This document shows positions 29,011 to 37,424 of a stretch of DNA of 38,666 nt, piece after piece. This stretch comes from Candidatus Moraniibacteriota bacterium. Lineage in GTDB: Bacteria > Patescibacteriota > Minisyncoccia > Moranbacterales > UBA1568. The translations under genes were made by a program, and so were the position numbers. The notes under the pieces were generated by a model that was not told the DNA's origin, made no database searches, and was given only the letters and a program-made list of their open reading frames with translations. The stretch is from assembly GCA_013334575.1 (NCBI GenBank), contig JAAXXG010000006.1, forward strand, positions 3,185 to 41,850. The letters run 5' to 3'. Position 1 is the stretch's first letter, and every line of letters begins with the position of its first letter.

Positions 29011-30567
29011 ATGGCCGATACGCTCTCACTTCTGCGGATGTGGCGCGCGAAGAAGGCGGCGCGCGAAGGCGTCGAACCGTTTCGCGTACTCACGAACGCC
29101 GCGCTCGAAGGGATCGCGGTACGGATGCCGCGCACTCCGGACGAGCTCATGGAGGTGAAGGGGATCAAGGATGCGAAATGTCGGCTGTACGGGAAGGAGA
29201 TCCTGGAGATCGTCTCGCGGGCGGTTCCCGCGTCGCAGGCCGTTGTGGCGGATGTTCCTTTCCCGGACGAGGTTCCGTTTCCGGATGGTCCGGAGTCGTC
29301 CGGACCGGAGGAAGATGCCGTGTCCGTCTCACGGTTCCTCGATGGACTCAATACCGAACTTTCCGGTATGGCGGCCCGAATCCGTGGCGAGGTCTCGTCG
29401 GTCGACGAGCGCGACCGCGTGGTGTATTTTTCGCTGAAGGATCCGGAGGACGGAAGCATGATGAACTGCCTCATCTTCCGCTTCCAGTACGACGTGTCCG
29501 GCGTGCGGATCAAGGAAGGGGACGAGGTGATCGTCGAGGGTGTCCCGGAGATCTGGAAGCCGATGGGCCGGCTGTCGCTCAAGGTCGGACTGATCGAGGT
29601 TGCCGGCGAGGGGGCGCTCAAGAAAGCCTACGATGCGCTCTATCGGAAACTCGAAGCGGAAGGAGTGTTTGCCGAAGCGAGGAAGCGGCCGTTGCCGCAG
29701 TTCCCCGAGCGTATCGCGCTCATCACGTCGGAACAGGGTGCGGCCATCGGCGATTTCCTTACGAATATCGGAAGTCTCGGTATCCGGATCGACCTCTACC
29801 CGTCGAGCGTGGAAGGCAAGCGTGCGGTGTTCGAGGTACTCGATGCCATACGCCGGGTGCGGGCGCGGGCCGACCGGTATGATCTGTTGGTCGTCGTGCG
29901 TGGCGGTGGAAGTATCGAGAGCCTGCAGGCCTTCAATACCGAGTCGCTTGTTCGGGAAATCGCCCTCTGTGAGATGCCGGTCATCGCGGGTATCGGACAC
30001 GAGAAGGACATTACCCTTTCGGCGCTCGCGGCGGATCGGATGGTTTCGACCCCGACGGCCGCGGCACGGACGATCCGCGAGCCGTTCGAGCGCGCACGGC
30101 AGTCGCTCGCGCACCACGAGCGGATCCTGCTCGATTCGTTCGGGGCGACGCTTTCCGCGGCTTCCGACCATGTCGAGGAAAGTGTCGGGACTTTTCTCGG
30201 CTTCCTCGAAGGTGTTTCGATTCGATTCGAACGCGCGCGAAGCGCACTTTCCGTCAGGGCCGGGCTCGTCGAATTCCGGATCCGGGAATCGCGTTCTCGC
30301 GTCGATGCGATGTTGCGGGAGATCTCAAACGGGTGGAAGGATGCCGGAAGGGATGTCCGCGAACGGCTTGTCCGGGCCGAATCGGCGCTTCGGCAGTATG
30401 ATCCGAACCGGGTCCTGGCGCTCGGGTACGGGCTTGTCAGGCTTGCAAACGGAGCGTTGCTGCGGAAATCGACCGATACGAAGGTGGGTGATAGACTGGA
30501 TATACGGCTGTCGGAAGGGCGAATCGTGGCCGAAGTAAGGGAATTCAAAGCGGAAAACGAAAAGTGA
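29011..30567 (+). CDS. xseA: Exodeoxyribonuclease VII large subunit with N-terminal HRDC domain
   Basis: 518 residues, about 70-100 longer than usual XseA. Residues 5-70 (LLRMWRAKKAAREGVEPFRV, LTNAALEGIA, TPDELMEVKGIKDAKCRLYG) form an HRDC domain, a helical nucleic-acid-binding module usually found in RecQ and RNase D. A linker leads to the normal XseA OB domain (IRGEVSSVDERDRVVYFSLK) and catalytic core (RIALITSEQGAAIGDFL, VVVRGGGSIESLQAFN, IAGIGHEKDITLSALAADRM, STPTAAA), then long helices. Exonuclease VII degrades single-stranded DNA from both ends in repair. xseB follows after a 143-base gap filled by a repeat. The HRDC fusion is unusual and may add substrate binding. Confidence 0.92.
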   Translation: MADTLSLLRMWRAKKAAREGVEPFRVLTNAALEGIAVRMPRTPDELMEVKGIKDAKCRLYGKEILEIVSRAVPASQAVVADVPFPDEVPFPDGPESSGPEEDAVSVSRFLDGLNTELSGMAARIRGEVSSVDERDRVVYFSLKDPEDGSMMNCLIFRFQYDVSGVRIKEGDEVIVEGVPEIWKPMGRLSLKVGLIEVAGEGALKKAYDALYRKLEAEGVFAEARKRPLPQFPERIALITSEQGAAIGDFLTNIGSLGIRIDLYPSSVEGKRAVFEVLDAIRRVRARADRYDLLVVVRGGGSIESLQAFNTESLVREIALCEMPVIAGIGHEKDITLSALAADRMVSTPTAAARTIREPFERARQSLAHHERILLDSFGATLSAASDHVEESVGTFLGFLEGVSIRFERARSALSVRAGLVEFRIRESRSRVDAMLREISNGWKDAGRDVRERLVRAESALRQYDPNRVLALGYGLVRLANGALLRKSTDTKVGDRLDIRLSEGRIVAEVREFKAENEK

Positions 30568-30570
30568 CCG

Positions 30571-30667
30571 TTGTCATCCCGAGCTTGTCGAGGGATCTGC
30601 ATAATGGTGGAGTGGGATGATGTATCACAACAGATTCCTCGGCTCGAAGACTCGCTCGGAATGACAG
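30571..30667 (+). repeat. TGTCATYCCGA-type dispersed repeat, copy R1 (xseA-xseB gap)
   Basis: Starts TTGTCATCCCGA and ends CTCGGAATGACA, so the ends are inverted. Inside are GAGGGATCTGCATAAT and AGATTCCTCGG. It is closest to R4 at 37315. Confidence 0.75.
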
Positions 30668-30709
30668 GTCTTCAAATGGAGAAAATCATTCAGTAATAAC
30701 CCAAATCGT

Positions 30710-30919
30710 ATGCCGGAAAAGAAGCAATCGCTTGGAGAATCGCTGAAGGCGCTCGAAGGAATCGTGGCCTGGTTTGAGGATCAGCAGCAGGTCGATGTGG
30801 AGGAGGGGCTTGCCAAGGTGAAGGAGGGAGCCGTTCTTATAAAGGCTTCCCGCGAGAAGCTCAAGGAGGCTGAGAACGAGTTCGAGGTCGTGCGGAAGGA
30901 GCTGGAGGGGGAGGAATAG
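30710..30919 (+). CDS. xseB: Exodeoxyribonuclease VII small subunit
   Basis: 69 residues, all helical, matching XseB: SLGESLKALEGIVAWFEDQQ, VDVEEGLAKVKEGAVLIKAS, REKLKEAENEFEVV. Several copies of XseB wrap the long helices of XseA to form the active enzyme. Both genes are in the same direction. The gap between them holds repeat R1, which may weaken co-transcription. A terminator follows at 31039. The call is firm. Confidence 0.9.
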   Translation: MPEKKQSLGESLKALEGIVAWFEDQQQVDVEEGLAKVKEGAVLIKASREKLKEAENEFEVVRKELEGEE

Positions 30920-31038
30920 AAATAGGGGGTGAGAAGTGCGAAGTGAGCGGCGGGGCATGAAACGGAGGAGGATGGGAGAGGCGAGTCTTCCATTCGCAAC
31001 GGTCTCGAGGACTCAGGCATCCTTCATTCGTTCGGGAC

Positions 31039-31075
31039 ACTTTCCTCCCCCCGCCGGGGAGGAAAGTTTTCTTCT
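31039..31075 (+). terminator. Terminator after xseB
   Basis: ACTTTCCTCC / GGAGGAAAGT around a 9-nt loop, followed by TTTCTTCTTTTC. Confidence 0.88.
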
Positions 31076-31155
31076 TTTCTTACTTCTCGCTTCCTGCTCC
31101 CCGCTTCCATCTCGGGGTGGTATACTGTAACCGAAACCGAAAGAAACACCGGAAT

Positions 31156-32880
31156 ATGTCGCAGCATTCGAAAGACGTCTCGATCGTGGTCGGCGGTTCG
31201 GCGGGCCAGGGGGTGCAGACCGTCGAGGCGGCCCTCATGAAGATCCTGAAGGATGCCGGATACGGCGTCTTCGCCTGCAAGGAGTATATGTCCCGCGTCC
31301 GCGGGGGAAGTAATTCCGTCGAGATCCGCGTCTCCTCGACCCGGTCTCCGCGTCGCGCGTACGTACGAAGGATCGACTTCCTGTTCGCGATGGACGCCGC
31401 CGCGGTGCCGCACCTCGGGTGGCGGATCGGGCCCGATACGCTCGTCTTTGCGGAGGCGGGGCAAGCCGGAGACGTCGCGCCCGGACGTCGTATCGATACG
31501 CCGATTCTCTCGTTCGCGAACGAGGCGGGAGGAAGTCCGCTCTATGCGAACTCGGTCGTTCTCGGTGTGGTCCTCGGGATTCTGAACGTGCCGTTCTCGG
31601 GAGCGGAATCGTATCTGCGGCGGGCGTTTTCCCGAAAGGGCGACGATATCGTCGCAAAGAACATCGACGCGGCCCGAAAGGGGTACGAGTTCGGGAAGCA
31701 TACGTCGTTCGTGGAGGATATCGCCGTGGCATTGTCGCCGTCGGAGGACCGGAAAGACGATCTTCTGCTCGACGGGACGACCGCGCTCGGTATCGGGGCC
31801 GTCGCGGGCGGGTGCGATTTCATCTCGTCGTACCCCATGTCGCCCGCGACCGGCGTTCTTGCCTTCCTCGCGAAGGAGGCGAAGCGGTTCGGCATCGTCG
31901 TCGATCAGGCCGAAGACGAGATATCGGCGATTAATGCGGGTCTCGGTGCCTCGTACGCCGGTGCGCGGGCGATGGTGACGACCTCGGGCGGCGGATTCGA
32001 TCTCATGCAGGAGGGCGTGAGTCTTTCGGGTATCATCGAGACGCCGATCGTGATCCATATCGGGCAGCGTCCGGGCCCGGCGACAGGATTGCCGACCCGT
32101 ACCGAACAGGGCGATCTCAATCTCGCGCTTCATGCCGGACACGGCGAGTTCGTCCGGGCGATCTATGCGCCGGGAACGGTCCCGGAAGCGGTCGGTGTCA
32201 TGCAGCACGCCTTCGAGACGGCGGACCGGTACCAGGTGCCGGCGTTCGTGCTGTCCGATCAGTATTTCCTCGATTCCGTCGCGACGGTCGACGAAGGGGA
32301 TCTTCCCCGGATTCCGGTCGCGCGTCATATTTCGGAAACGGACGAGGGATATCTCCGTTACGCCCTGACCGAGGACGGTCTGTCGTCGCGGGGTGTCCCG
32401 GGATATGGCAAGGGTCTGGTCTGCGTCGATTCCGACGAACACGACGAGAACGGCCGCATCACGGAAAGCTTCGAGGTTCGTCGGGTCATGATGGAAAAGC
32501 GCTGGAAGCGGCTTGAGGCGATGCGTGAATCGGCGATCCTTCCGTCTCCGTCGGACAATCTGGACGCCGCGGAAACGGCGGTCGTCTGTTGGGGCTCGAA
32601 CCGGGGGGCGGTCGAGGAAGCGCTCGGAAGGCTCGGAAGCGTAAAGCTCGGCGGATTGCATTTCAGCCAGGTCTTCCCGATCAATCCGAAGGTGAAGAAA
32701 ATGCTGAAAGGAAAGGAAATCGTCGTCGTCGAGAACAACCATACGGGGCAGTTCGCGGACCTGCTCGCGCGCGAACTCGGAGTAAAGGTCTCGCGCCGGA
32801 TCCTGAAATCGACCGGGGAGCCGTTCTCGGTCGAGGAGCTGATGGATGAACTGAAGCTCGAATCCAAAACTAAAAACTAA
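31156..32880 (+). CDS. korA: 2-oxoacid:ferredoxin oxidoreductase, fused gamma-alpha subunit
   Basis: 574 residues from the ATG at 31156; a TATACT -10 lies 30 bases upstream. The N-terminal third is the gamma domain (VVGGSAGQGVQTVEAALMK, ACKEYMSRVRGGSNSVEIRV). The alpha domain follows (GTTALGIGAVAGGCDFIS, YPMSPATGVLAFLA, DEISAINAGLGASYAGARAM, TSGGGFDLMQEGVSLSG), with PIVIHIGQRPGPATGLPTRT. The C-terminal domain with INPKVKKMLKGKE is typical of KorA/PorA-type enzymes. With KorB it oxidises 2-oxoacids (pyruvate, 2-oxoglutarate or others) to acyl-CoA and reduces ferredoxin. The substrate cannot be decided here. No delta (ferredoxin-like) subunit is attached; the ferredoxin at 34.6 kb is a candidate acceptor. 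Confidence 0.92.
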   Translation: MSQHSKDVSIVVGGSAGQGVQTVEAALMKILKDAGYGVFACKEYMSRVRGGSNSVEIRVSSTRSPRRAYVRRIDFLFAMDAAAVPHLGWRIGPDTLVFAEAGQAGDVAPGRRIDTPILSFANEAGGSPLYANSVVLGVVLGILNVPFSGAESYLRRAFSRKGDDIVAKNIDAARKGYEFGKHTSFVEDIAVALSPSEDRKDDLLLDGTTALGIGAVAGGCDFISSYPMSPATGVLAFLAKEAKRFGIVVDQAEDEISAINAGLGASYAGARAMVTTSGGGFDLMQEGVSLSGIIETPIVIHIGQRPGPATGLPTRTEQGDLNLALHAGHGEFVRAIYAPGTVPEAVGVMQHAFETADRYQVPAFVLSDQYFLDSVATVDEGDLPRIPVARHISETDEGYLRYALTEDGLSSRGVPGYGKGLVCVDSDEHDENGRITESFEVRRVMMEKRWKRLEAMRESAILPSPSDNLDAAETAVVCWGSNRGAVEEALGRLGSVKLGGLHFSQVFPINPKVKKMLKGKEIVVVENNHTGQFADLLARELGVKVSRRILKSTGEPFSVEELMDELKLESKTKN

Positions 32881-32976
32881 CAACTAACAACGAACAACTG
32901 ATAACTGACACAAATTGACGCAAGAAATAGGGCCGAATCTTTCTTCGTCGTAAGTTGTCCGTTGTTGGTTGTCTGT
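32868..32976. repeat. Inverted AACAACTGA-type repeats in the korA-korB gap
   Basis: An A/C-rich arm (AACTAACAACGAACAACTGA) and a G/T-rich arm (GTTGTCCGTTGTTGGTTGTC) face each other across about 45 bases. Related sequence occurs at 38161-38225 (GTCAGTTGTCAGTTGTCAGT) and, weakly, at 35345-35385. Their function is unknown. Confidence 0.6.
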
Positions 32977-32984
32977 TCAAACGC

Positions 32985-33833
32985 ATGAAACCATTCGACA
33001 TGCCGGAAGGAACCGATATCGCCTGGTGCCCCGGTTGCGGGAACTACCCGCTGCTCACCATTCTCAAGAACGCTCTCCGGGAGTTGGGCAAGGACCCCGA
33101 GGAGGTGGTGATCGCCTCGGGTATCGGTCAGGCGGCCAAGATGCCGCAATACGTGGACGCGCACATGTTCAACGGCCTGCACGGCCGTTCGATCCCGGCG
33201 GCGATGGGTATCAAGCTCGCGAATCGGAACCTGACCGTCATCGCGGAATCCGGAGACGGCGATATCTATGGCGAGGGCGGGAACCATCTCCTGCACGTGG
33301 CGCGCCGCAATCCCGATATCACCGTCCTCGTACACAACAACATGGTGTACGGCCTGACGAAGGGGCAGGCCTCGCCGACCTCGGAGGAGGGGATGAAGAA
33401 CCCGATCCAGCCCGACGGGGTCGTCGTGGAGCCGTTCAACCCTATCGCCGTAGCGGTGTCGATGGATATCCCGTTCGTCGGAAGGGCGAACGTCGGCGAT
33501 CCGGCGCAGGCCAAGGAGGTCATCAAGGAGGCGATCTCGTTCCGTGGATTCTCGATGGTCGATATCTTCGCGCCGTGCGTGGTGTTCAACAGGCAGAACA
33601 CCTATCAGTGGTTCAAGGAGCATACCCGTCCGGTTCCGGATGATCACGATCCGAGCGACCGTGTCGCGGCGTTCCGTCTCGCGCTCGAGACCGACATGAT
33701 GCCGCTCGGCGTCCTGTACCGTAACGATTCGCGCGAACTGTACGAGGACCGGCTCGGTATCACCGGGACCCCGCTTCACGAGCGCGAGGTCTCCGAATCC
33801 GCTTTTTCCGAGATGCTCGCGGGGTATCGGTAG
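32985..33833 (+). CDS. korB: 2-oxoacid:ferredoxin oxidoreductase, beta subunit
   Basis: 282 residues from the ATG at 32985. It has the cysteine motif IAWCPGCGNYPLLTIL that binds a 4Fe-4S cluster, the thiamine diphosphate site SGDGDIYGEGGNHLLHVARR ending with NPDITVLVHNN, and GLTKGQASPTSE, characteristic of KorB/PorB-type proteins. A fourth cysteine (IFAPCVVFN) fits the family. It completes the two-subunit enzyme with KorA. The 104-base gap between them is filled with inverted repeats and shows no own promoter by eye. No ribosome-binding site is visible. The call is firm; substrate specificity is not. Confidence 0.93.
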   Translation: MKPFDMPEGTDIAWCPGCGNYPLLTILKNALRELGKDPEEVVIASGIGQAAKMPQYVDAHMFNGLHGRSIPAAMGIKLANRNLTVIAESGDGDIYGEGGNHLLHVARRNPDITVLVHNNMVYGLTKGQASPTSEEGMKNPIQPDGVVVEPFNPIAVAVSMDIPFVGRANVGDPAQAKEVIKEAISFRGFSMVDIFAPCVVFNRQNTYQWFKEHTRPVPDDHDPSDRVAAFRLALETDMMPLGVLYRNDSRELYEDRLGITGTPLHEREVSESAFSEMLAGYR

Positions 33834-33864
33834 CACGTCTGACTCGAATATCCAACTTGGCCGC

Positions 33865-33986
33865 TTGTCATTCCGGCCTATGTCCCAGCATTCGCGGGAC
33901 AAGAGCCGGAATCCATGTTCTGCATATTTTCTGATTATGGATCCCGGATCAACGAGCATTCGCTCGTCAAGAGTCCGGGATGACAT
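33865..33986 (+). repeat. TGTCATYCCGA-type dispersed repeat, copy R2 (after korB)
   Basis: CTTGTCATTCCGG at one end and TCCGGGATGACA at the other, with CATTCGCGGGACAAGAGCCGG inside in part. It occupies most of the 249-base gap between korB and the SufT-like gene. Confidence 0.7.
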
Positions 33987-34012
33987 GAAATAGAGGCTTT
34001 GTTCCGAAACCG

Positions 34013-34035
34013 AAAACCGGGCATGGCCCGGTTTT
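34013..34035. terminator. Bidirectional terminator between korB and the SUF operon end
   Basis: AAAACCGGG-CATGG-CCCGGTTTT between convergent units. Confidence 0.88.
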
Positions 34036-34082
34036 GTGTATTTGCATAATTACATAATTGTTTACGTGAACGATTACGTATA

Positions 34083-34397
34083 TCACGCGAAGCCGAGGCG
34101 GATCTTCGTCTCCTCGGTCATGCGGTCGGGGGTCCAGGGCGGGTCGAAGGTGAGTTCGATCTTCACGTCATTCACTTCCGGCAGTTCGAGAAGCCGGTCC
34201 TCGATATCCTTCTGCATCACGGGGAAGAGGGGGCAGCCCATGGTGGTGAGGGTCATCGTGACGGTCGCGACCCCCTTGTCGTCGATCGAAACTCCGTAGA
34301 TGAGGCCGAGATCCACGACGGAGACACCGAGCTCGGGATCGAGCACCTCCCCGATCTTCTTCATCGCGGATTCATGGAGGGAGTTCTTCATGTTCAT
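34083..34397 (-). CDS. MIP18/DUF59 family iron-sulfur assembly protein (SufT-like)
   Basis: 104 residues matching the MIP18 (DUF59) family: IGEVLDPELGVSVVDLGLIY, VTMTLTTMGCPLFPVM, with the conserved cysteine in the TMGCP loop, and VKIELTFDPPWTPDRMTEET. These small proteins help mature iron-sulfur proteins and are often the last gene of SUF operons. It is the last gene of the unit here. ATG 34391 is an alternative start; no ribosome-binding site is visible at either. Repeat R3 separates it from the ferredoxin gene. The call is firm for family, less so for exact role. Confidence 0.88.
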   Translation of the reverse strand: MNMKNSLHESAMKKIGEVLDPELGVSVVDLGLIYGVSIDDKGVATVTMTLTTMGCPLFPVMQKDIEDRLLELPEVNDVKIELTFDPPWTPDRMTEETKIRLGFA

Positions 34398-34406
34398 AAA
34401 TTTCGT

Positions 34407-34541
34407 TTTGTCATTCCGACCCGAAGTCCTGCGTATGCGGGAGAGGGCGAAGCAAGAGGAGAAATCCGCGTTCTTGTTCGCGCAGGTCCCTCGATTCGAG
34501 GACTCCCCGGCATGCGCCAGGCTTCGGCTCAGGATGACAAA
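34407..34541 (+). repeat. TGTCATYCCGA-type dispersed repeat, copy R3
   Basis: TTTTGTCATTCCGA at the left end and CTCAGGATGACAA at the right end, with AGTCCTGCGTATGCGGGAG inside. It lies between the SufT-like and ferredoxin genes. Confidence 0.7.
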
Positions 34542-34581
34542 GGGGAGCAGGATGAAATCATGCGGACCTTCATGGTATACA

Positions 34582-34609
34582 AAAAGCCTCCTTTTTGCAA
34601 AGAAGGCTT
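34582..34609 (-). terminator. Terminator after the ferredoxin gene
   Basis: Read on the minus strand: AAGCCTTCTTT-GC-AAAAAGGAGGCTT followed by TTTG. It would stop most transcription before the SufT-like gene. Confidence 0.65.
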
Positions 34610-34629
34610 CCGTTTTCTGTCTGTGCCGT

Positions 34630-34881
34630 CTACTCGCCTGTATCGATAGCCCCGACGGGGCAGCCGTTCTTCGCGTTCTCGATCGCCTCCTTCGGATCGG
34701 AGTCCGCGCTCGCGAGAATCGTCGACTTTCCTTCGCCGTCGAGACCGAAGGTGTTCGGAGCGGTGGCGGTGCAGGCGCCGCAGCCGATGCATAGGTCGCG
34801 GTTCACCGAGACCGTCTGACCGCTCGCGAGCGTGACCGGTCCGCTCGGCTTCGAGGCATCCTTGAAATCCATAGAATTCAT
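34630..34881 (-). CDS. Small single-cluster ferredoxin (4Fe-4S)
   Basis: 83 residues from the ATG at 34881 (starts at 34902 and 34872 are possible). VNRDLCIGCGACTATAPNTF supplies CxxCxxC and NGCPVGAIDTGE the fourth cysteine, so one 4Fe-4S cluster is expected. About 20 residues precede the ferredoxin domain. It sits between sufU and the SufT-like gene, and within 1 kb of korB on the other strand, so it is the obvious electron acceptor of KorAB and a client of SUF. The larger ORF to 35040 overlaps the sufU end and is not taken. Confidence 0.85.
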   Translation of the reverse strand: MNSMDFKDASKPSGPVTLASGQTVSVNRDLCIGCGACTATAPNTFGLDGEGKSTILASADSDPKEAIENAKNGCPVGAIDTGE

Positions 34882-34976
34882 CTTAGAGGTTATCGCCGTC
34901 ATGATAGCGCAGTCTGGCTTCTTCGGCCAGAAGGGAACGCTCCCGAATATGATACGAGATCTGTCGTGGAGGGTAT

Positions 34977-35354
34977 TCAGGCCGTGATTTTGTCGGTAGT
35001 GAGGGCCTTTTTCAGGGTTTCGAGGGAAAGAAGGGCGCACTTGAGGCGGTTCGGGGAGAGTTCGACGCCGAGCAGGGCGAGGATGTCGTCGGTGTTCATG
35101 TCGAGTGCCGCGGCGACAGGCTTTCCTTTTACGGCTTCGGAGAGAAGGGAGGCCGAGGCCTGGGAGATGGCGCAGCCCTCGCCTTCGAAACGGATATCCT
35201 CGATGATCCCGTCCCGGATCAGGAGATCCGCCGAAAGCGAATCGCCGCAGGTCTGATTCTTCGCCTCGGAATGACGGGTCGGATGGTCGAGATGCCCGCG
35301 GTTGCGCGGGTGGCGGGAGTGGTCGAGGATAATCGCCTGGTAGAGGGAGGACAT
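34977..35354 (-). CDS. sufU: SUF-type iron-sulfur scaffold/sulfur-transfer protein SufU
   Basis: 125 residues from the ATG at 35354 (MSSLYQAIILDHSRHPRNRG). The family cysteines and aspartate are present: NQTCGDSLSADL, GEGCAISQASASLLSEAV and NRLKCALLSLETL. The spacing after the second motif (ALDMNTDDILALLGVE) includes the insert that marks SufU rather than IscU. In Firmicutes SufU is a zinc protein that takes sulfur from SufS and passes it to SufBCD. It lies downstream of sufS, as expected. The ORF extension to 35375 is not needed. The call is firm. Confidence 0.93.
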   Translation of the reverse strand: MSSLYQAIILDHSRHPRNRGHLDHPTRHSEAKNQTCGDSLSADLLIRDGIIEDIRFEGEGCAISQASASLLSEAVKGKPVAAALDMNTDDILALLGVELSPNRLKCALLSLETLKKALTTDKITA

Positions 35355-35492
35355 ATGCCAGTGAACAGATAGCAATTAACAGTAAACAAAAAACGGGGAG
35401 TCGAGGAAATTTCCTGCTCCCCTGACCGAGGAGAGCTGTCGAGTCTTCGAGACTCTTGACCCGCGTATGCCGGGTGAGGGGTGGGAGATGAG

Positions 35493-36704
35493 CTACTTCT
35501 TAAACAGATTAACCGCTCCTTTCAACCCCTCGATGAGGCGGTCGATATCCGTTTCCGTATTGTACACCGAGAAGCTTGCGCGGGCGGAGGCGGGAATACC
35601 GAGTTCGCGGTGGAGCGGTGAGGCGCAGTGTTCTCCTGCCCGGATGCAGATATCGCGTTCACCGAGAACCTGCGCGATATCGTGCGGGTGAATGCCATCC
35701 ATCGTGAAGGAGATGATGCCGTTTTCCCGCGTCGCGGGCCCGAGGATGCGGATCGAATCCCCGAATGTCTCCGTGAGACGCTTCGCGGCCTTCGTCGCAA
35801 GCGCGATTTCGTGCGAATGGATCGCGTCCGTCCCGATTTCCTCAACGAAGCCGATCGCCGCCTCAAGGCCGAGGACCGCGGCGATATCCGGCGTTCCGGC
35901 CTCGAAGCGCTGAGGGGCGTCCATATAGACCGGGGTTTCCGATGTCGAATCGAGAATCATGCCGCCTCCCACCTGATACGGTTCAAGCGTCCGAAGCAGG
36001 GCGGTTTTCCCGTAGAGGAGGCCGACTCCGGTCGGTCCGTACATCTTGTGGCCTGAGAGCGCGAGGAAGTCGCAGTCCCATTCGCGCGCGTCGACCGCCA
36101 TATGTCCTGCGGCCTGCGCGGCATCGACGACCGTGATGATACCTGGATTGATCGCCTTTGCGGCGCGGATGAGCGCAGTGACGTCGTTCACGGATCCGAG
36201 TACGTTCGAGACCGCGGAAAACGCGAAGATCTTCGTGCGGCCGTCGATATGTTCCCGGAGCGAATCCGGGTTGAGACGTCCTTCGATATCGAAGGGGACG
36301 ATGCGGAGTTCGGTTCCCGAGCGTTTCGCAAGCCGCTTCCATGGGAGGAAGTTCGAGTGGTGCTCGAGCGCGGTGACGACGATGACGTCGCCTTCCGTGA
36401 CGCGGTCCGCGAGCGAGTACTCGAGGAGGTTGATCCCTTCGGTCGTGTTGCGGGTGAAGACGATTTCCTCCGGATCGGCGCCGACGAACCGGGCGGCACG
36501 TTCGCGGACCGTCTCGAAGCGCGCGGAGGTCTCCTCGGCGGTACGGTAGAGACCGCGACCGACGTTGGCGGACAGGTCGCGATAATAGCCGGAGACGGCC
36601 TCGATGGCCGTATCCGGCTTGAGGGCTGTCGCGCCGGAATCGAGATAGACGAGTCCTGGGCGGGCGACGAAAATGGGGAAGCGGTTCTTGATGGAATTGT
36701 CCAT
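35493..36704 (-). CDS. sufS: Cysteine desulfurase SufS
   Basis: 403 residues, full length. A fold-type I PLP enzyme: LVYLDSGATALKPDTAIEAV near the N-terminus, EHHSNFLPWKRLA, VDAAQAAGHMAVD, the PLP lysine in LSGHKMYGPTGVGLLYG, and the active cysteine in RAGEHCASPLHRELG. It removes sulfur from cysteine for cluster assembly. The short catalytic loop around the cysteine is that of group II (SufS) enzymes. It starts 8 bases after the stop of a P-loop kinase gene, so the two are co-transcribed. A 138-base gap with short inverted repeats separates it from sufU. Confidence 0.96.
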   Translation of the reverse strand: MDNSIKNRFPIFVARPGLVYLDSGATALKPDTAIEAVSGYYRDLSANVGRGLYRTAEETSARFETVRERAARFVGADPEEIVFTRNTTEGINLLEYSLADRVTEGDVIVVTALEHHSNFLPWKRLAKRSGTELRIVPFDIEGRLNPDSLREHIDGRTKIFAFSAVSNVLGSVNDVTALIRAAKAINPGIITVVDAAQAAGHMAVDAREWDCDFLALSGHKMYGPTGVGLLYGKTALLRTLEPYQVGGGMILDSTSETPVYMDAPQRFEAGTPDIAAVLGLEAAIGFVEEIGTDAIHSHEIALATKAAKRLTETFGDSIRILGPATRENGIISFTMDGIHPHDIAQVLGERDICIRAGEHCASPLHRELGIPASARASFSVYNTETDIDRLIEGLKGAVNLFKK

Positions 36705-36712
36705 ATGATTCG

Positions 36713-37288
36713 TTACCGTTTAAGGAACCTGTCGATATCGCCGGACAGTCCGTCGAAGTCTATCGAATCGAAGTCGCTCGTGTCTATCCGGTGAATCGGA
36801 ATCCCGAGTTCGGGGCGGAAATCCGATTCGAAAAGCAGGTCGGGAAAGTTCCTGTTCCGGATAAGTTCGGGATCCCGATGCCCCGGATGTCTTTCGGCAG
36901 AGGATGCCCTTTCCCGGAAGCGTCGTTCGATGACGGAACGATCGGCGGAACAGTGAATGTAGAAGGCCTCGGCATCGTATTCCGAAAGTATCCGTTTCAG
37001 TCGGTCCTCGCTCCAAGGGGGATAGAAATGCGCTTCGCAGACGGCAACGGTTTTTGCCGCGAGACACCTTTCCATGATGTGATAGAGCAGTTCGAAACTT
37101 GCCCCTCCTATCTTTTTCCGTTCCGCCGTCTTCGGTTTCGGCACGTCGATATGGTCGAAGAGGACTTCCTTCAGGGAGTCCGCGGAAAACACCGGAAGCC
37201 CGAATCCGTTTCCGATCAGTTTCGCGAGGGATGATTTCCCGGAGGCGGGAGTTCCGGAAATCAGGATTATTTTTGCCTTATCGTTCAT
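36713..37288 (-). CDS. P-loop kinase-like NTPase inside the SUF operon
   Basis: 191 residues. Walker A is ISGTPASGKSSLAKLIG near the N-terminus; a later acidic strand is VAVCEAHFYPPWSE, and FYIHCSADRSVIERRFRER looks like the lid or arginine region of small kinases. A His-Pro-Gly-His stretch (ERHPGHRDPE) is seen in AAA_33-type kinases. The family phosphorylates small molecules or nucleosides. It has no known role in iron-sulfur assembly, yet it starts within the sufD-sufS interval and ends 8 bases before sufS. The substrate is unknown. Confidence 0.8.
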   Translation of the reverse strand: MNDKAKIILISGTPASGKSSLAKLIGNGFGLPVFSADSLKEVLFDHIDVPKPKTAERKKIGGASFELLYHIMERCLAAKTVAVCEAHFYPPWSEDRLKRILSEYDAEAFYIHCSADRSVIERRFRERASSAERHPGHRDPELIRNRNFPDLLFESDFRPELGIPIHRIDTSDFDSIDFDGLSGDIDRFLKR

Positions 37289-37314
37289 ATGGGAAGAATA
37301 AAGAATAATGTTAT

Positions 37315-37418
37315 CTTGTCATCCCGACCGAGTCTTCGAGTGGAGGGATCTGCATAATCGGACGTGTATATATTTATTATAGCTGAGGAGATTCCTCGGC
37401 TTCGCTCGGAATGACAAG
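37315..37418 (+). repeat. TGTCATYCCGA-type dispersed repeat, copy R4 (sufD-kinase gap)
   Basis: CTTGTCATCCCGA at the left and CTCGGAATGACAAG at the right. It shares GAGGGATCTGCATAAT and GATTCCTCGGC with R1. It fills the 136-base gap inside the SUF operon. Confidence 0.78.
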
Positions 37419-37424
37419 CAGTGG

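Noticed and set aside
27660-29621. Upstream half of the 1090-residue minus-strand ORF (26349-29621)
   Set aside because: It runs antisense across the glutaredoxin-DsbD-like gene and the start of xseA, has biased low-complexity composition and no family match. The true ATPase start is the ATG at 27659.
31024-32883. 619-residue minus-strand ORF opposite korA
   Set aside because: Antisense shadow; korA on the plus strand has all its family motifs.
32877-33986. 369-residue minus-strand ORF opposite korB
   Set aside because: Antisense shadow whose end runs through AAC-type repeats (QTTNNGQLTTKK), a common artefact of such repeats.
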